From positions 274,898 to 338,897 of the forward strand of contig DASSMA010000064.1 in the NCBI GenBank assembly GCA_035689115.1: DNA of 64,000 nt, in the 5' to 3' direction. Position numbers and translations under genes: made by a program. The stretch is from JAHFUS01 sp035689115. Lineage in GTDB: Bacteria; Actinomycetota; Acidimicrobiia; Acidimicrobiales; GCA-2861595. The stretch's first letter is position 1. Every line of letters starts with the position of its first letter. Positions 52,479 through 60,929 of this stretch are shown here, in pieces. The notes below the pieces were generated by a model. It had not been told where the DNA came from. It ran no database searches and saw only the letters and a list, made by a program, of their open reading frames with translations.

Positions 52479-52679
52479 ATGACCCAGCTCAGCGTCGTGT
52501 GGACTTACCTGGTGCTTCAGGCCGACCGACTCCGCCAGCTGCACGACGAGCAGGGAGCGGTGACCCTGGAGCAGATCCTGGTCGCCGCCATCCTGGCCGC
52601 CACCGCCATCACCGCCGGCGGGATCCTCTACGAGCTGGCCGTCTCCAAGGCCCACAAGATCGGCACCGACACCCCCTGA
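52479..52679 (+). CDS. flp: Flp-like pilin (Tad locus 3)
   Basis: 66 residues from ATG 52479 with GAAAGGAA upstream. Leader LRQLHDEQG, then AVTLEQILVAAILAATAITAGGILYELA. The Glu at +5 is kept, and Tyr at +6 is Gln. Length and position match Flp pilins. It is the presumed structural subunit of the locus 3 filament. Confidence 0.85.
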   Translation: MTQLSVVWTYLVLQADRLRQLHDEQGAVTLEQILVAAILAATAITAGGILYELAVSKAHKIGTDTP

Positions 52680-52687
52680 GCGCACCG

Positions 52688-53074
52688 ATGGGCCAGTCGA
52701 GGAACACAGACGAGCGGGGCACGGCGACGCTGCCCTTGGTACTGGTCGTGCCGGCCATGCTGGCGCTGATTCTGGGCGGGGTGCAGCTCGGGCTGTGGAT
52801 GCACCTCCAGCACGTGGTCACCGCCGCCGCCCAGGAGGGTCTGGTCGGCGCCCAGGTGGAGGGTGCCGGCCCTGCCGCCGGCCGCCGGCGGGCCGAGCGG
52901 TTCCTCACCGAGCTGGCCCCGCCGCTGCTGCACGAACGGGCGGTGAGCGCCGAGGTGGTGGGCGACGACGCCCGGGTGGTGGTGTCGGGCAGTGTGGCCG
53001 CGGTCGTCCCCGGGCTGCGCCTGCAGGTGCGGGCTGTGGCCGAGGGTCCGAGGGAAGCATTCCGCGCCCCGTGA
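52688..53074 (+). CDS. TadE-like minor pilin (Tad locus 3)
   Basis: 128 residues from ATG 52688, 8 nt after the pilin stop. ERGTATLPLVLVVPAMLALILGGVQLGLWMHLQHVV is the TadE membrane helix, followed by the usual Ala-rich helix and short beta domain (VVGDDARVVVSGSV). GTGA overlap with the next TadE-like gene. Confidence 0.83.
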   Translation: MGQSRNTDERGTATLPLVLVVPAMLALILGGVQLGLWMHLQHVVTAAAQEGLVGAQVEGAGPAAGRRRAERFLTELAPPLLHERAVSAEVVGDDARVVVSGSVAAVVPGLRLQVRAVAEGPREAFRAP

Positions 53075-53499
53075 GCCGACGGTCCCCTTGTAGCGGCGAG
53101 GCCGGCTCCGCCCCGCTGGAGCTGGTCCTGGTGACGGTGCCGATGCTGGCCGTCATCGCCTTCGTAGTGCTGGCCGGGCGGGTCGTGCAGGCCCAGGGCA
53201 GCTTGCAGGGGGCCGCCCGGTCGGGGGCGAGGGCGGCGTCGCTGGCCCGTACCACCACCGACGCTCATGATGCCGCCGCCCAGGCGGTGGCCGCCAACCT
53301 CACCGAGGCCGGCGTCGCCTGCGACGGAACCCAGGTGTCGGTGGACACGACCGACTTCGGCGCCGGTGGCACGGTAACGGTGCGGGTCGCCTGCGGGCTG
53401 CGGGTCGCTGACCTCGTGCCGCTGCCGGTGCCCGGCTCCCGGGCGATCGAAGCTCGCTCGGTCGCCGTGGTCGACGAGTTCCGGCAGGCGTCGAAGTGA
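53071..53499 (+). CDS. TadE-like minor pilin (Tad locus 3)
   Basis: 142 residues from GTG 53071. GEAGSAPLELVLVTVPMLAVIAFVVLAGRVVQAQG keeps the TadE pattern with Glu at +5 after Gly. The external domain has cysteines near residues 85 and 108. Overlaps both neighbours by GTGA. Confidence 0.83.
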   Translation: MSRRSPCSGEAGSAPLELVLVTVPMLAVIAFVVLAGRVVQAQGSLQGAARSGARAASLARTTTDAHDAAAQAVAANLTEAGVACDGTQVSVDTTDFGAGGTVTVRVACGLRVADLVPLPVPGSRAIEARSVAVVDEFRQASK

Positions 53500-53918
53500 C
53501 GAGCACCCGAAGCGCGGAAAGCGGGTCGGTGACCCTGTTCGTGGCCATGGTGGCGCCGGTGCTGTTCGTGGCCATCGCCGGTCTCGTCTTCGACGCCGGC
53601 ACCATCCTCAACGCCAAGCGCGAGGCCATGGACGTGGCCCAGGAGGCGGCCCGGGCCGGCGCCCAGGGCCTGGCCACCGAGGACGTTCGCCAGGGACAGG
53701 GTGGCGCCCTCCACCTCGATCCCGCCCGGGCCGAGGAGGCCGCCCGGCGCTACCTCGCCAAGGTCGGCGACGAGGGGTCGGTGTCGGTGGAGGGCGACGT
53801 CGTCACCGTCACCGTGACGGTCCAGCGCCGGGCCCGCATCCTGCCGCTCGGGACGACCTCGATCACCGCCAGCGCCTGGGCCCGCAACGTGCGCGGAGTG
53901 GTGGAGGCAGAGGCGTGA
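53496..53918 (+). CDS. TadG-like protein (Tad locus 3)
   Basis: 140 residues from GTG 53496. GSVTLFVAMVAPVLFVAIAGLVFDAGTILNAKREAMDVAQEAARAGAQGL is typical of the TadG/DUF-type N-terminus (membrane helix then Ala-rich helix). A short beta domain follows (VEGDVVTVTVTVQRRARIL). Much shorter than proteobacterial TadG, as usual in actinobacteria. Confidence 0.83.
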   Translation: MTSTRSAESGSVTLFVAMVAPVLFVAIAGLVFDAGTILNAKREAMDVAQEAARAGAQGLATEDVRQGQGGALHLDPARAEEAARRYLAKVGDEGSVSVEGDVVTVTVTVQRRARILPLGTTSITASAWARNVRGVVEAEA

Positions 53919-56719
53919 GCGTCGTGACCGGGCCTCGCCGCAGTTCGCTCGCCGCCAGTGCAGCATCAGCCGGCGCCCTCGTCGCCGTCCTCGCCGGGTT
54001 CCCGCTGCTCCTGTGGGCACTGGCCGGCTGGCCGCTGCCCCACGGCGTGCCGACGTGGAGCGAGGTGGCCACCGACCTGGGCGACGGCTACTTCCCCGAC
54101 CGCCTGTGGATCGGCCTGCTGGCGCTGGCCGGTTGGGTGGCCTGGGCTCAGCTGGTGATGGCGGTGGCGGTCGAGGCCCTCGCCACGGCCGGCCGCCGAC
54201 CAAGCGAGCCGTCGCTGCTCGTGGCCGCACCGGCCCGGCGCCTGGCACAGCGCCTGGTCGGTTCGGCGGCGCTGGCCGCCGCCCTGCTGTCGCCCCGCGC
54301 CGCCATGGCCCATGTCGTGCCCGACCAGCCGCCGGCCACCGCGTCGGCGGCCGTCGCCGCACAGGCTCCGCCGGCGGCCACCGAGGCGTCCGCGCCGGCG
54401 CCGCCCGTGTACGTGGTCGAGCCCTGGGCCGAGTCGCGGGATTGCCTGTGGAACATCGCCGAGCGACACCTGGGCGACGGCCTCCGGTGGCGGGAGATCT
54501 GGGAGCTCAACCGGGGGCGGACCCAGCCCGACGGCGGGAACCTGGAGGACCCCGGCGTGATCCGCCCGGGCTGGCACCTGGAGCTGCCCCACGACGCCGT
54601 CGGTCTGCCGCCGCCGGCGGTGGCCGAGCCGATGGCCAGCTTGCCGCCAGTGGGTGGTGCGGCCCCGACGGACGCCTCGCCTCCACCGACGGCGCCACCG
54701 TTCCTGGACCCGGCGCAGCCGGCGCCGGCGGTCCCGACGACGGCGGCGGTCGCCGCTCCCCGCACTGAACGCTCTGCCGCCTCGCCCCAGGAGAACCGGC
54801 GCGCCGCCTCTCCCGGGCGCGGGACGATGCGGGTGGCCCAGGCGCTGGCCCTGGGCCTGCCGGTGCTGGCCGCCGGCGGCCTCGTGGCCTACCTCGACCG
54901 GCGCCGGCGGATCCAGGTCGGCCGTCACCAGCCGGGACAGGGCATCGTCACGCCCGATCCCGCTCTGGAGCCGCTGGAGCGCCGGGCCCGGGCCGTGGCC
55001 GTCGACGAGGCGGCGGCGTGGGTGGACGCCGTGCTGCGGGTCCTGGTCGGCCGCCTGCGCGCTGCCGAGCTCACCGCACCCGTGATCACCTGCGTCCGTG
55101 CCGGCCAGCTGGGCATCGAGGTGCTGCTCGCCGAGCCCGCTCCGGTGGCACCGCCGGGCTTCGACGTCGTGGACGGCGGACACGTCTGGCGCCTCGACCC
55201 CGACGCCGAGCTTGCCCAGCTTCGAGCCGAGGGTGACGAGCACGCCCCAGCCTCGCCGGCGCTGGTCAGCGTGGGGTGCTCGCCCGAGGGCCCGCTGCTC
55301 GTCGACCTGGAGGGGATCGGGGTCCTGTCAGTAGAGGGCGCAGCGGAGCGCGTGGCCGCCTTCCTGGCCGGCGTGGCCTTGGAGTTGACGTGCGCCACCT
55401 GGGCCGAGGGCATCGACCTCCACCTGTTTGGCGCCGATCCTGGCCTGGCCCCGGCCGAGCGGGTGACCGTCCACGAAGACCTCGAGGAGGTGGTCGAGCT
55501 GGCTGAGCGCGCCGCCCGGGGCGCCGCTGCCTCGCTCGAGGCCTGCCCGTCGACACTGGCCGGCCGCGTGGCCGAGCCGGCCGAGGGCTGGGCGCCGACG
55601 GTCGTCGTGGTGGGCGGCAAGCACGATCCCGCCCTGCTGGAGCGGCTGGCCGCAGCGGCGCGTCCGGGCAGTGGGGTGGTGGTCGTGGCCGAAGGGCCGG
55701 TCCGAGCAGCCTCCTGGCGTCTCCACGTCGTCGACGATGGCTACGCCCGCCTCGACCCGGTCGGCCTGGCCATACGGGTGGCCGGCGCCCCCGAGGGGAT
55801 GGCGACCAACCTGGCCGGCCTCGATGGTGAAGCGATCGCCGGCGCAGCCGCGCTGGTGTCAGCTGCCGCCGAGGAGGGCGTCGACGCCGCGCTGGCCTCT
55901 ATCCCCACCGACACGCGTGCACGACCGGCGATCACGCTGCGCCGGCGTACTCCCGAGATCTGGGTCAACGTCCTCGGGCCGGTGACGTTCACTGGGCTGG
56001 CCAAGCCTCTCGGCTCCCGCCGCAAGTTGGCCGAGGTCCTCGCCTACCTGGGGACCCACGATGGACCGGTGCCCGGGGAGCGGATCCGGGCGGCCGTGTG
56101 GCCGGACGAGGACATCGACGCCAAGTCGTTCCGGGAGGCGGTGTCCCGCCTGCGGACCGTCGTCGGCGTCGAGCGCCTGCCGGCGGCCAAGGGCGGCGCC
56201 TACCAGTTGTCCGACGACATCGTCGGGCGCGACTGGGCATGGTTCCGCGAGCTGTCGGCGGCGGCCGCCGCCGCGCCCGATGTCGACGACTCGATGGCGC
56301 TTTGGAGGGAGGCGCTGGAGCTGGTGCGGGGCGAGCCCTTCGGCGGCACAATCGGCGATGAGGGGCCGTTCGTATGGTCGGTGAGCGAGCTGCTCGTCTA
56401 CGAGATGCAGGTCGCCGTCACCAAGGCTGCCGACGCCCTGGCCGAGCTGGCACTCGGCGCCGGCGATCCCGAACTGGCCATGTGGGCCACGTCCCGTGGC
56501 CACCTGGCCACGCCCAGCCAACTCTCGCTCTTCGACTGGCAGATGCGGGCGGCGGCCGTCACCGGCGACCTCGACGGCCTCGACCTGGCCTTCCGCTCCC
56601 GCCGCAAGGCGGAGCGGACCCTGGACCCGGCTTCCGACCTTCCCGCTGAGATCGTTGCCCTCTACGAACGCCTACGGCGGCAAATCGTGGCAGGGGAGCG
56701 AGCGCGTTCGGTTTCGTGA
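53915..56719 (+). CDS. membrane-tethered LysM protein with OmpR-type wHTH and BTAD domains
   Basis: 934 residues from GTG 53915. Two N-terminal membrane helices (residues 10-36, 64-92) and a third near 310-330 (ALALGLPVLAAGGLVAYL). Between them is a LysM-like segment (CLWNIAERHLGDGLRWREIWELNRG ... IRPGWHLELP, about 170-225). A large domain of unknown function (about 350-660) precedes a winged helix (VNVLGPVTFTG, RRKLAEVLAYLGTHDGPVPGERIRAAVWPD) and a bacterial transcriptional activator domain to the end. The SARP-like C-terminus predicts DNA binding at the membrane. It closes the Tad-3 operon by GTGA overlap and may link wall status to element expression. Confidence 0.88.
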   Translation: MSVVTGPRRSSLAASAASAGALVAVLAGFPLLLWALAGWPLPHGVPTWSEVATDLGDGYFPDRLWIGLLALAGWVAWAQLVMAVAVEALATAGRRPSEPSLLVAAPARRLAQRLVGSAALAAALLSPRAAMAHVVPDQPPATASAAVAAQAPPAATEASAPAPPVYVVEPWAESRDCLWNIAERHLGDGLRWREIWELNRGRTQPDGGNLEDPGVIRPGWHLELPHDAVGLPPPAVAEPMASLPPVGGAAPTDASPPPTAPPFLDPAQPAPAVPTTAAVAAPRTERSAASPQENRRAASPGRGTMRVAQALALGLPVLAAGGLVAYLDRRRRIQVGRHQPGQGIVTPDPALEPLERRARAVAVDEAAAWVDAVLRVLVGRLRAAELTAPVITCVRAGQLGIEVLLAEPAPVAPPGFDVVDGGHVWRLDPDAELAQLRAEGDEHAPASPALVSVGCSPEGPLLVDLEGIGVLSVEGAAERVAAFLAGVALELTCATWAEGIDLHLFGADPGLAPAERVTVHEDLEEVVELAERAARGAAASLEACPSTLAGRVAEPAEGWAPTVVVVGGKHDPALLERLAAAARPGSGVVVVAEGPVRAASWRLHVVDDGYARLDPVGLAIRVAGAPEGMATNLAGLDGEAIAGAAALVSAAAEEGVDAALASIPTDTRARPAITLRRRTPEIWVNVLGPVTFTGLAKPLGSRRKLAEVLAYLGTHDGPVPGERIRAAVWPDEDIDAKSFREAVSRLRTVVGVERLPAAKGGAYQLSDDIVGRDWAWFRELSAAAAAAPDVDDSMALWREALELVRGEPFGGTIGDEGPFVWSVSELLVYEMQVAVTKAADALAELALGAGDPELAMWATSRGHLATPSQLSLFDWQMRAAAVTGDLDGLDLAFRSRRKAERTLDPASDLPAEIVALYERLRRQIVAGERARSVS

Positions 56720-57174
56720 GGACCCATCGGCCGATCTAAGCCGAGGCCGCCCGTGGTTGCTGCGCCCGTGCTCGTTACGGGGCGCCCAGGAAGCGTCAAC
56801 AAGCAACGGCTCACCGCCGTGGATCGCCGCATCGGACGCACCTTCGGTGCGTCGCTCGGAGGTCGCTGACCATTCACGCTGGCTTGACTACCAGCGGGAC
56901 CCATCGCTCCAACGACAGGGACCGGCGCGATCGTGAGCTCCCTGCGGGCAGGCGACGTCCAAGCGTCGTTCCGCGTAGCCCCGTGGTGACCCTGAGAACC
57001 GCGCTCTCCGGAGAGGCGCTTGATCGTGAGATCACCAGGCTGTGCCTGGAGGAGGGCCTCTCATGGACGCACGTCGCCGGCCGTGCACCCGGCTTCAGCA
57101 GATCCGTTGTGCCTACACGGCCAGCCGTGGAGCGCTGGTCTCCGACGAGGGTGGGCCCGTCGTACCATCACCGC
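56720..57174. other. 455-bp gap with hairpin and possible gene relic
   Basis: A perfect hairpin GACGCACC-TTC-GGTGCGTC at 56835-56853 is a likely terminator for the Tad-3 operon, although it lacks a T-run. From about 57010 the plus strand encodes GEALDREITRLCLEEGLSWTHVA, which looks like a remnant of a helix-turn-helix protein without start or context. The end holds the promoter of the TIR gene. Confidence 0.4.
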
Positions 57175-57175
57175 A
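57163..57175 (+). promoter_or_regulatory. leaderless-type -10 element of the TIR gene
   Basis: TACCAT at 57163-57168 is 6 nt from the ATG, so transcription would begin at or next to the start codon, as is common in actinobacteria. No ribosome site is present. Confidence 0.5.
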
Positions 57176-57876
57176 TGGCTAGGTGCACGGCTCCGGTACA
57201 GGGACATCGCACAGCAAGCGGCGCAGCCGCCTGCCCTGTGCACGGCGGAAGGTACCGGTCCTACAGGTCGTACTCGCCGCAGCCCTCCTACTCGCCGGTC
57301 TACGAGCCGCGGAGCAGTGGAGGCGGCACGAGCAGCGGGGCCGGGTCCGGCGGCGGCAGAACGCGGCCGAGCTGGTCGCCGGGCAGCTCGTCCGTGACCT
57401 ACACCCCCGACCAGGTCCGGGCGCTGACTCCCTATCGGCGCACGATCGAGTCGCGAGGTCCGCTGCCCGAACTTCGCGACCTCTTCCTCTGCCATGCGTG
57501 GGACGATCGGCGCGGTGTCGCTACGGACCTGAACAACCTGCTCGAAGCGAAAGGCGTGTCGGTCTGGTTCAGCGAGAAGGACATCCTGCTTGGTCAACCG
57601 TTCATGCGAGAGATCGACAGGGGCCTGGCCAAGTCGCGTGCAGGACTCGTCCTCATCACCCCTGCGTTGCTAGAACGCGTTGACAACCGGGGGGTCTCTG
57701 ACAAGGAGCTCTCGGAGCTTCTGGCACGCGACCAGCTGATTCCTGTCGTGCACGGAACGACGTGGAAAGAAGTCCGCGACGTCAGCCCCTTGCTCGGCTC
57801 ACGAAACGGGTTGGACACGGCGGAGGACTCGATGGAGGTGATTGCCACCAAGATCGCCGAACTGGTCCACCTATAG
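57175..57876 (+). CDS. TIR-domain protein with N-terminal Cys/His motif
   Basis: 233 residues from ATG 57175. An N-terminal segment CTAPVQGHRTASGAAACPVHGG looks like a small metal-binding motif. A Ser/Gly/Tyr-rich linker (residues 28-75) follows, then a TIR domain from about residue 95: DLFLCHAWDDRRGVA, VSVWFSEKDILLGQPF (candidate catalytic Glu), REIDRGLAKSRAGLVLITPAL. Bacterial TIR domains commonly cleave NAD+ in antiphage immunity. No partner gene (SIR2, Thoeris ThsA, STING) is adjacent, so it may act alone or be a cassette-borne effector. Confidence 0.85.
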   Translation: MARCTAPVQGHRTASGAAACPVHGGRYRSYRSYSPQPSYSPVYEPRSSGGGTSSGAGSGGGRTRPSWSPGSSSVTYTPDQVRALTPYRRTIESRGPLPELRDLFLCHAWDDRRGVATDLNNLLEAKGVSVWFSEKDILLGQPFMREIDRGLAKSRAGLVLITPALLERVDNRGVSDKELSELLARDQLIPVVHGTTWKEVRDVSPLLGSRNGLDTAEDSMEVIATKIAELVHL

Positions 57877-58081
57877 AGGGTGAAGCCGCTCTCCTGCGCT
57901 GGCCGGTCACGAAACCCGTGAAGCGCACAGCGATAATGCGAAACTGCAAGTGTCGAATCCCGGCTGAGCACAGGGCACATATCGACTGCTCTAGGCCGAC
58001 TCACAGCCGTCGCGGTGACCCCGAATCGCGACCAGACGCCGCCAGACCCGTCACCGAGATGCCGTGTCGGGCACTCGGTAA

Positions 58082-58300
58082 CGGCACGAGTCCAGCGCGC
58101 AGTAACACCAATGCCCCGGATCCCGCCGGCGAGCGAGCGTCCTCCGGAACTCGCGCTCTCCCCCCGCGCCGGATTAGGAGTGGCGCGGGCTGTGGGCGCG
58201 CCGGTCGCGTCCTGCCTCGTCGGAGATCGCCAGCCGGTCCGCGGCGCGCCGTTAGGACGCCTGACCGAGGACGGCAGGCGACGTTCGGCGCGCGCGTTTG
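58082..58300 (+). repeat. cassette-boundary repeat A
   Basis: About 220 bp alignable to 60386-60622 from CGGCACGAGT through TTAGGACGC to the end. Its last 59 bp form an imperfect palindrome: left arm 58241-58263 (GCGGCGCGCCGTTAGGACGC...), loop 58264-58274, right arm 58275-58298 ending GGCGCGCGCG-TTT. Shorter relatives end at 62201 and 62778. The remaining part of the 443-bp gap (57877-58081) shows no gene. Confidence 0.7.
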
Positions 58301-58319
58301 TGCAAACGCACAGGATGCC

Positions 58320-59201
58320 CTATCGAAATGGCTCGAAGAACGTCTCGTCTACCAGCGTGACGTGACGAAGACCCAGCCCGTGTTCCTGGAGCAGCTCGAT
58401 CAGCCGCTCGCCGTCGATGAGATCGATGGGCTTGTAGCCGGCGGACCCTGCCTGCTCCTCGGCCTGGGGCGTGAAGACGCTCGTCGTCATGAAGATTCCT
58501 CGATCGTAGGGGCCGAGCGCTCCTTGAAACTCTCGGATCTGCCGCGGAGTGACCTTGTTCCCGTCGCTGTACAGCTTGCACTGCACGCCGACGCGGAAAC
58601 TGACGACGGCATTCACACGAAGGTGGCCCTCGACGTCGATTCCCCGATCTCCGGCCTGGCCGATCGTGCGCAGTTGAACGAGACCGAGTTCAGTGAGCAG
58701 GCGTTTGCAGAGGTTCTCGAATCCCGCAGGACTGAGGGCAAGCACGGTCGAGCGAAGCCCGGCCGTCAGCGCGATCTCTCCCGACTCAGCCTCGTCCAGA
58801 GGTACCGGCGCCTCTTCTGAATCGGGGTCTTCCTCGCCGGCGCCCGACTGCTGCCCCCAGTCAGAGGCGTGCTCCGCTCGGACTCGCTTGAAGAGCCGTA
58901 GTGCAGACGCCTGGTCTTGTTGGTTCAGAGGCAGCGTCCACCCCTCGGAGCTGAGCGCCCATCGGCCCCTCTGAGAACCGTCGAGTAGCCCGGCCCACAC
59001 CAAGTAGTTCCGGGCCCAATGCACCTGGTTGGCTACGCGGAGAGATCCGCTCTTGGTCCGCTCGGCGCGCTCGTCGTCGCCGATCGCGAGGCTGTCAAGG
59101 ACCAAGTCGACGACCTCACGCGGCCTCGCAGACCCGCCGAGTTCGCGGAGCGCAGCAAGGATCGGCCAGAAGAAGCGCGTGAACCTCGGCCCGGACGGCA
59201 T
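58320..59201 (-). CDS. Mrr-type restriction endonuclease
   Basis: 293 residues from ATG 59201; 59297 would add 32 residues unlike the family. Residues 1-95 are an Mrr_N winged helix (FWPILAALRELGGSARPREVVDLVL). An acidic linker (EEDPDSEEAPVPLDE) leads to the Mrr_cat domain with FENLCKRLLTELG, GDRGIDVEG and FRVGVQCKLY, the D...QxK nuclease core. Mrr-like enzymes cleave modified foreign DNA. It is divergent from the DUF4268 gene and antisense to the general direction of the array. Confidence 0.88.
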   Translation of the reverse strand: MPSGPRFTRFFWPILAALRELGGSARPREVVDLVLDSLAIGDDERAERTKSGSLRVANQVHWARNYLVWAGLLDGSQRGRWALSSEGWTLPLNQQDQASALRLFKRVRAEHASDWGQQSGAGEEDPDSEEAPVPLDEAESGEIALTAGLRSTVLALSPAGFENLCKRLLTELGLVQLRTIGQAGDRGIDVEGHLRVNAVVSFRVGVQCKLYSDGNKVTPRQIREFQGALGPYDRGIFMTTSVFTPQAEEQAGSAGYKPIDLIDGERLIELLQEHGLGLRHVTLVDETFFEPFR

Positions 59202-59344
59202 CTCAAGACGATGGCACACCGTGGCGTCATGCAGTGCGGCCGAAGCCCGGAGCCCGTCACGGCGAAAGCCCCGAGCCGGACCCACCCCTCGTGCCATCTC
59301 GCCGCACGAGCGCGGTATCGAGACGCGGTGAGGCGGTCGCCGGA

Positions 59345-59357
59345 TAGCGTGAATCTA
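59345..59357 (+). promoter_or_regulatory. leaderless-type -10 element of the DUF4268 gene
   Basis: TAGCGT at 59345-59350 with 6 nt to the ATG and no Shine-Dalgarno sequence, as for the TIR gene. Confidence 0.45.
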
Positions 59358-60364
59358 TGGAACTGGGCCGCCTCGATGCTGTCCCGCCGAGGAGTGTCTG
59401 GCTCAAAGAGGCGCACGACTTCACTCCATGGCTCTTGGCAAACGCCGACCGCTTGGCTGACGCTCTCGGCATCGATGTGGAGCTGCGCGCCGCTGAGCAC
59501 CCCGTTGGCGGGTTCTCGCTCGACCTGTTCGGACGCGACGTCAGCAACGACACCATCCTCATCGTCGAGAACCAGCTCGAGCCGACGGACCACGGCCACC
59601 TCGGACAGATACTGACGTACGCTGCCGGAACCGGGGCTTCGACGATCGTCTGGGTCGCCACGTCGTTCCCAGAAGAACACCGCCAGGCTCTTGATTGGCT
59701 CAACGAGAAGACAGCCGATGACGTCCACTTCTTCGGCGTGGAGCTCAGCGTCGTCCGAATCGGCGATTCGCGGCCTGCACCATTGCTTGAGGTAGTTGCC
59801 AAACCGAACGAGTGGCAAAAACGCGTGCGAACAGCGACACGCGCGGGCTCCGTCAGCCCTCGAGCTGAGCAATACAGAGAGTTCTGGTCTCGGTACCTCG
59901 AACGCACTGCAGGCCGAGGCTGGGGAAGACGACAAACGCCGCAACCCGCCAACTGGATGAACTTCCCCAGCCCGATCTCCGGCACTCAACTCAACCCTTC
60001 ATTCGCAGCGGGTGGCCGACTGCGACATGAGTTGTACATCGATACGGGCGACGGGAGCGTCAATCTCGCGATCTTCCAGGCGCTCGCCCAGCATCGCACT
60101 GATTTTGAGGCCGCGTATGGGCGGCCCTTGTCGTTTGAGGAACTGCCCGGCAAGCGGGCGTCTCGAATCGCTGACTATACCGAAGGAACGATCGAGAACC
60201 AAGAGAGCTGGGACGACTACATCGACTGGTTCATCGACTCCGGTGAGCGAATCCGGCGCGCTGTGGGGGAGGTGACCGAAGGGAGGATCGCGATAGGTTC
60301 GTCAGAACCCCCAGACGACCGAACGTCGACTGGCGACGGCGCCGATGTCGGTTCGTCGTTGTAG
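59357..60364 (+). CDS. DUF4268 domain protein, PD-(D/E)xK nuclease-like
   Basis: 335 residues from ATG 59357. N-terminal region (residues 20-110) carries FSLDLFGRD and ILIVENQLEPTDHGHLGQILTYAAG, an Asp then E-x-Q arrangement resembling restriction-type nuclease cores. The C-terminal DUF4268 part runs from about 165 (QYREFWSRYLERT ... LYIDTGDGSVNLAIFQAL ... IADYTEGTIENQESWDDYIDWFIDSGERI). The family is often found in defence islands. Lower GC and freer codon use than the Tad genes. No methylase is nearby, so it is not a classical R-M pair. Confidence 0.85.
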   Translation: MELGRLDAVPPRSVWLKEAHDFTPWLLANADRLADALGIDVELRAAEHPVGGFSLDLFGRDVSNDTILIVENQLEPTDHGHLGQILTYAAGTGASTIVWVATSFPEEHRQALDWLNEKTADDVHFFGVELSVVRIGDSRPAPLLEVVAKPNEWQKRVRTATRAGSVSPRAEQYREFWSRYLERTAGRGWGRRQTPQPANWMNFPSPISGTQLNPSFAAGGRLRHELYIDTGDGSVNLAIFQALAQHRTDFEAAYGRPLSFEELPGKRASRIADYTEGTIENQESWDDYIDWFIDSGERIRRAVGEVTEGRIAIGSSEPPDDRTSTGDGADVGSSL

Positions 60365-60385
60365 TGGGTGCGCGCCGAAGCGCCC

Positions 60386-60622
60386 CGGCACGAGTTCAGG
60401 GCGCAATAGCACCGATGCCCGGATCTCCCCGATGAGCGGGCGTGCTTCGGAGCTCGTGCTCCGGGCCCCGCTCTGCGCACCGCCGGATCACGAGTGGCGG
60501 GGGGATGCTGTACACCGACACGCCCGTCGTGTAATACCTCGTCCGACACCGCCAGCCCGTCCTGCGATGCGCTTAGGACGCGATGGCGGCAGTACGGCGA
60601 CCGCGTTATCGGGCGTACGTTC
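60386..60622 (+). repeat. cassette-boundary repeat B
   Basis: Follows the DUF4268 gene by 21 nt. It shares with repeat A the segments CGGCACGAGT, ACACC/GCACC, CGGAT...GAGTGGCG and TTAGGACGC in the same order, and ends GGGCGTACG-TTC where A ends GCGCGCG-TTT. The terminal palindrome is weaker than in A. The rest of the 565-bp gap (to 60929) contains a hairpin GTTACAG-GGCAGGT-CTGTAAC at 60758-60778 and no convincing gene. Confidence 0.7.
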
Positions 60623-60929
60623 TGGGCTCGTTCAGCGCCGCCGGTCGGCGAGATGCCAACTTACCTGCCCGTCGGCCCTGCGAGGCCGTCAGCGGTACGG
60701 CCGAAGCGGTCCACGCCGGGGAGCGTTGCCGGGTGGCCGGCTAACAGCAGTAGGCGGGTTACAGGGCAGGTCTGTAACGCCTCGCGAGTGCCCTGACCGG
60801 CGCGCGTGGGGCCTTGGTGAGCACTCGGAGATGGCTGGGCGCGAGTTCTGGAGACATGGCGGCAGCGCTCGAAGTGTCGGAATGCGGCATCATGGCTGGC
60901 ACAGGCAGCGAACCGACGGGGGACTCCGG

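Noticed and set aside
56884..57174. Longer TIR protein starting at 56884
   Set aside because: The added residues are low-complexity and unlike a domain, whereas a -10 element and family-like start are at 57163-57175.
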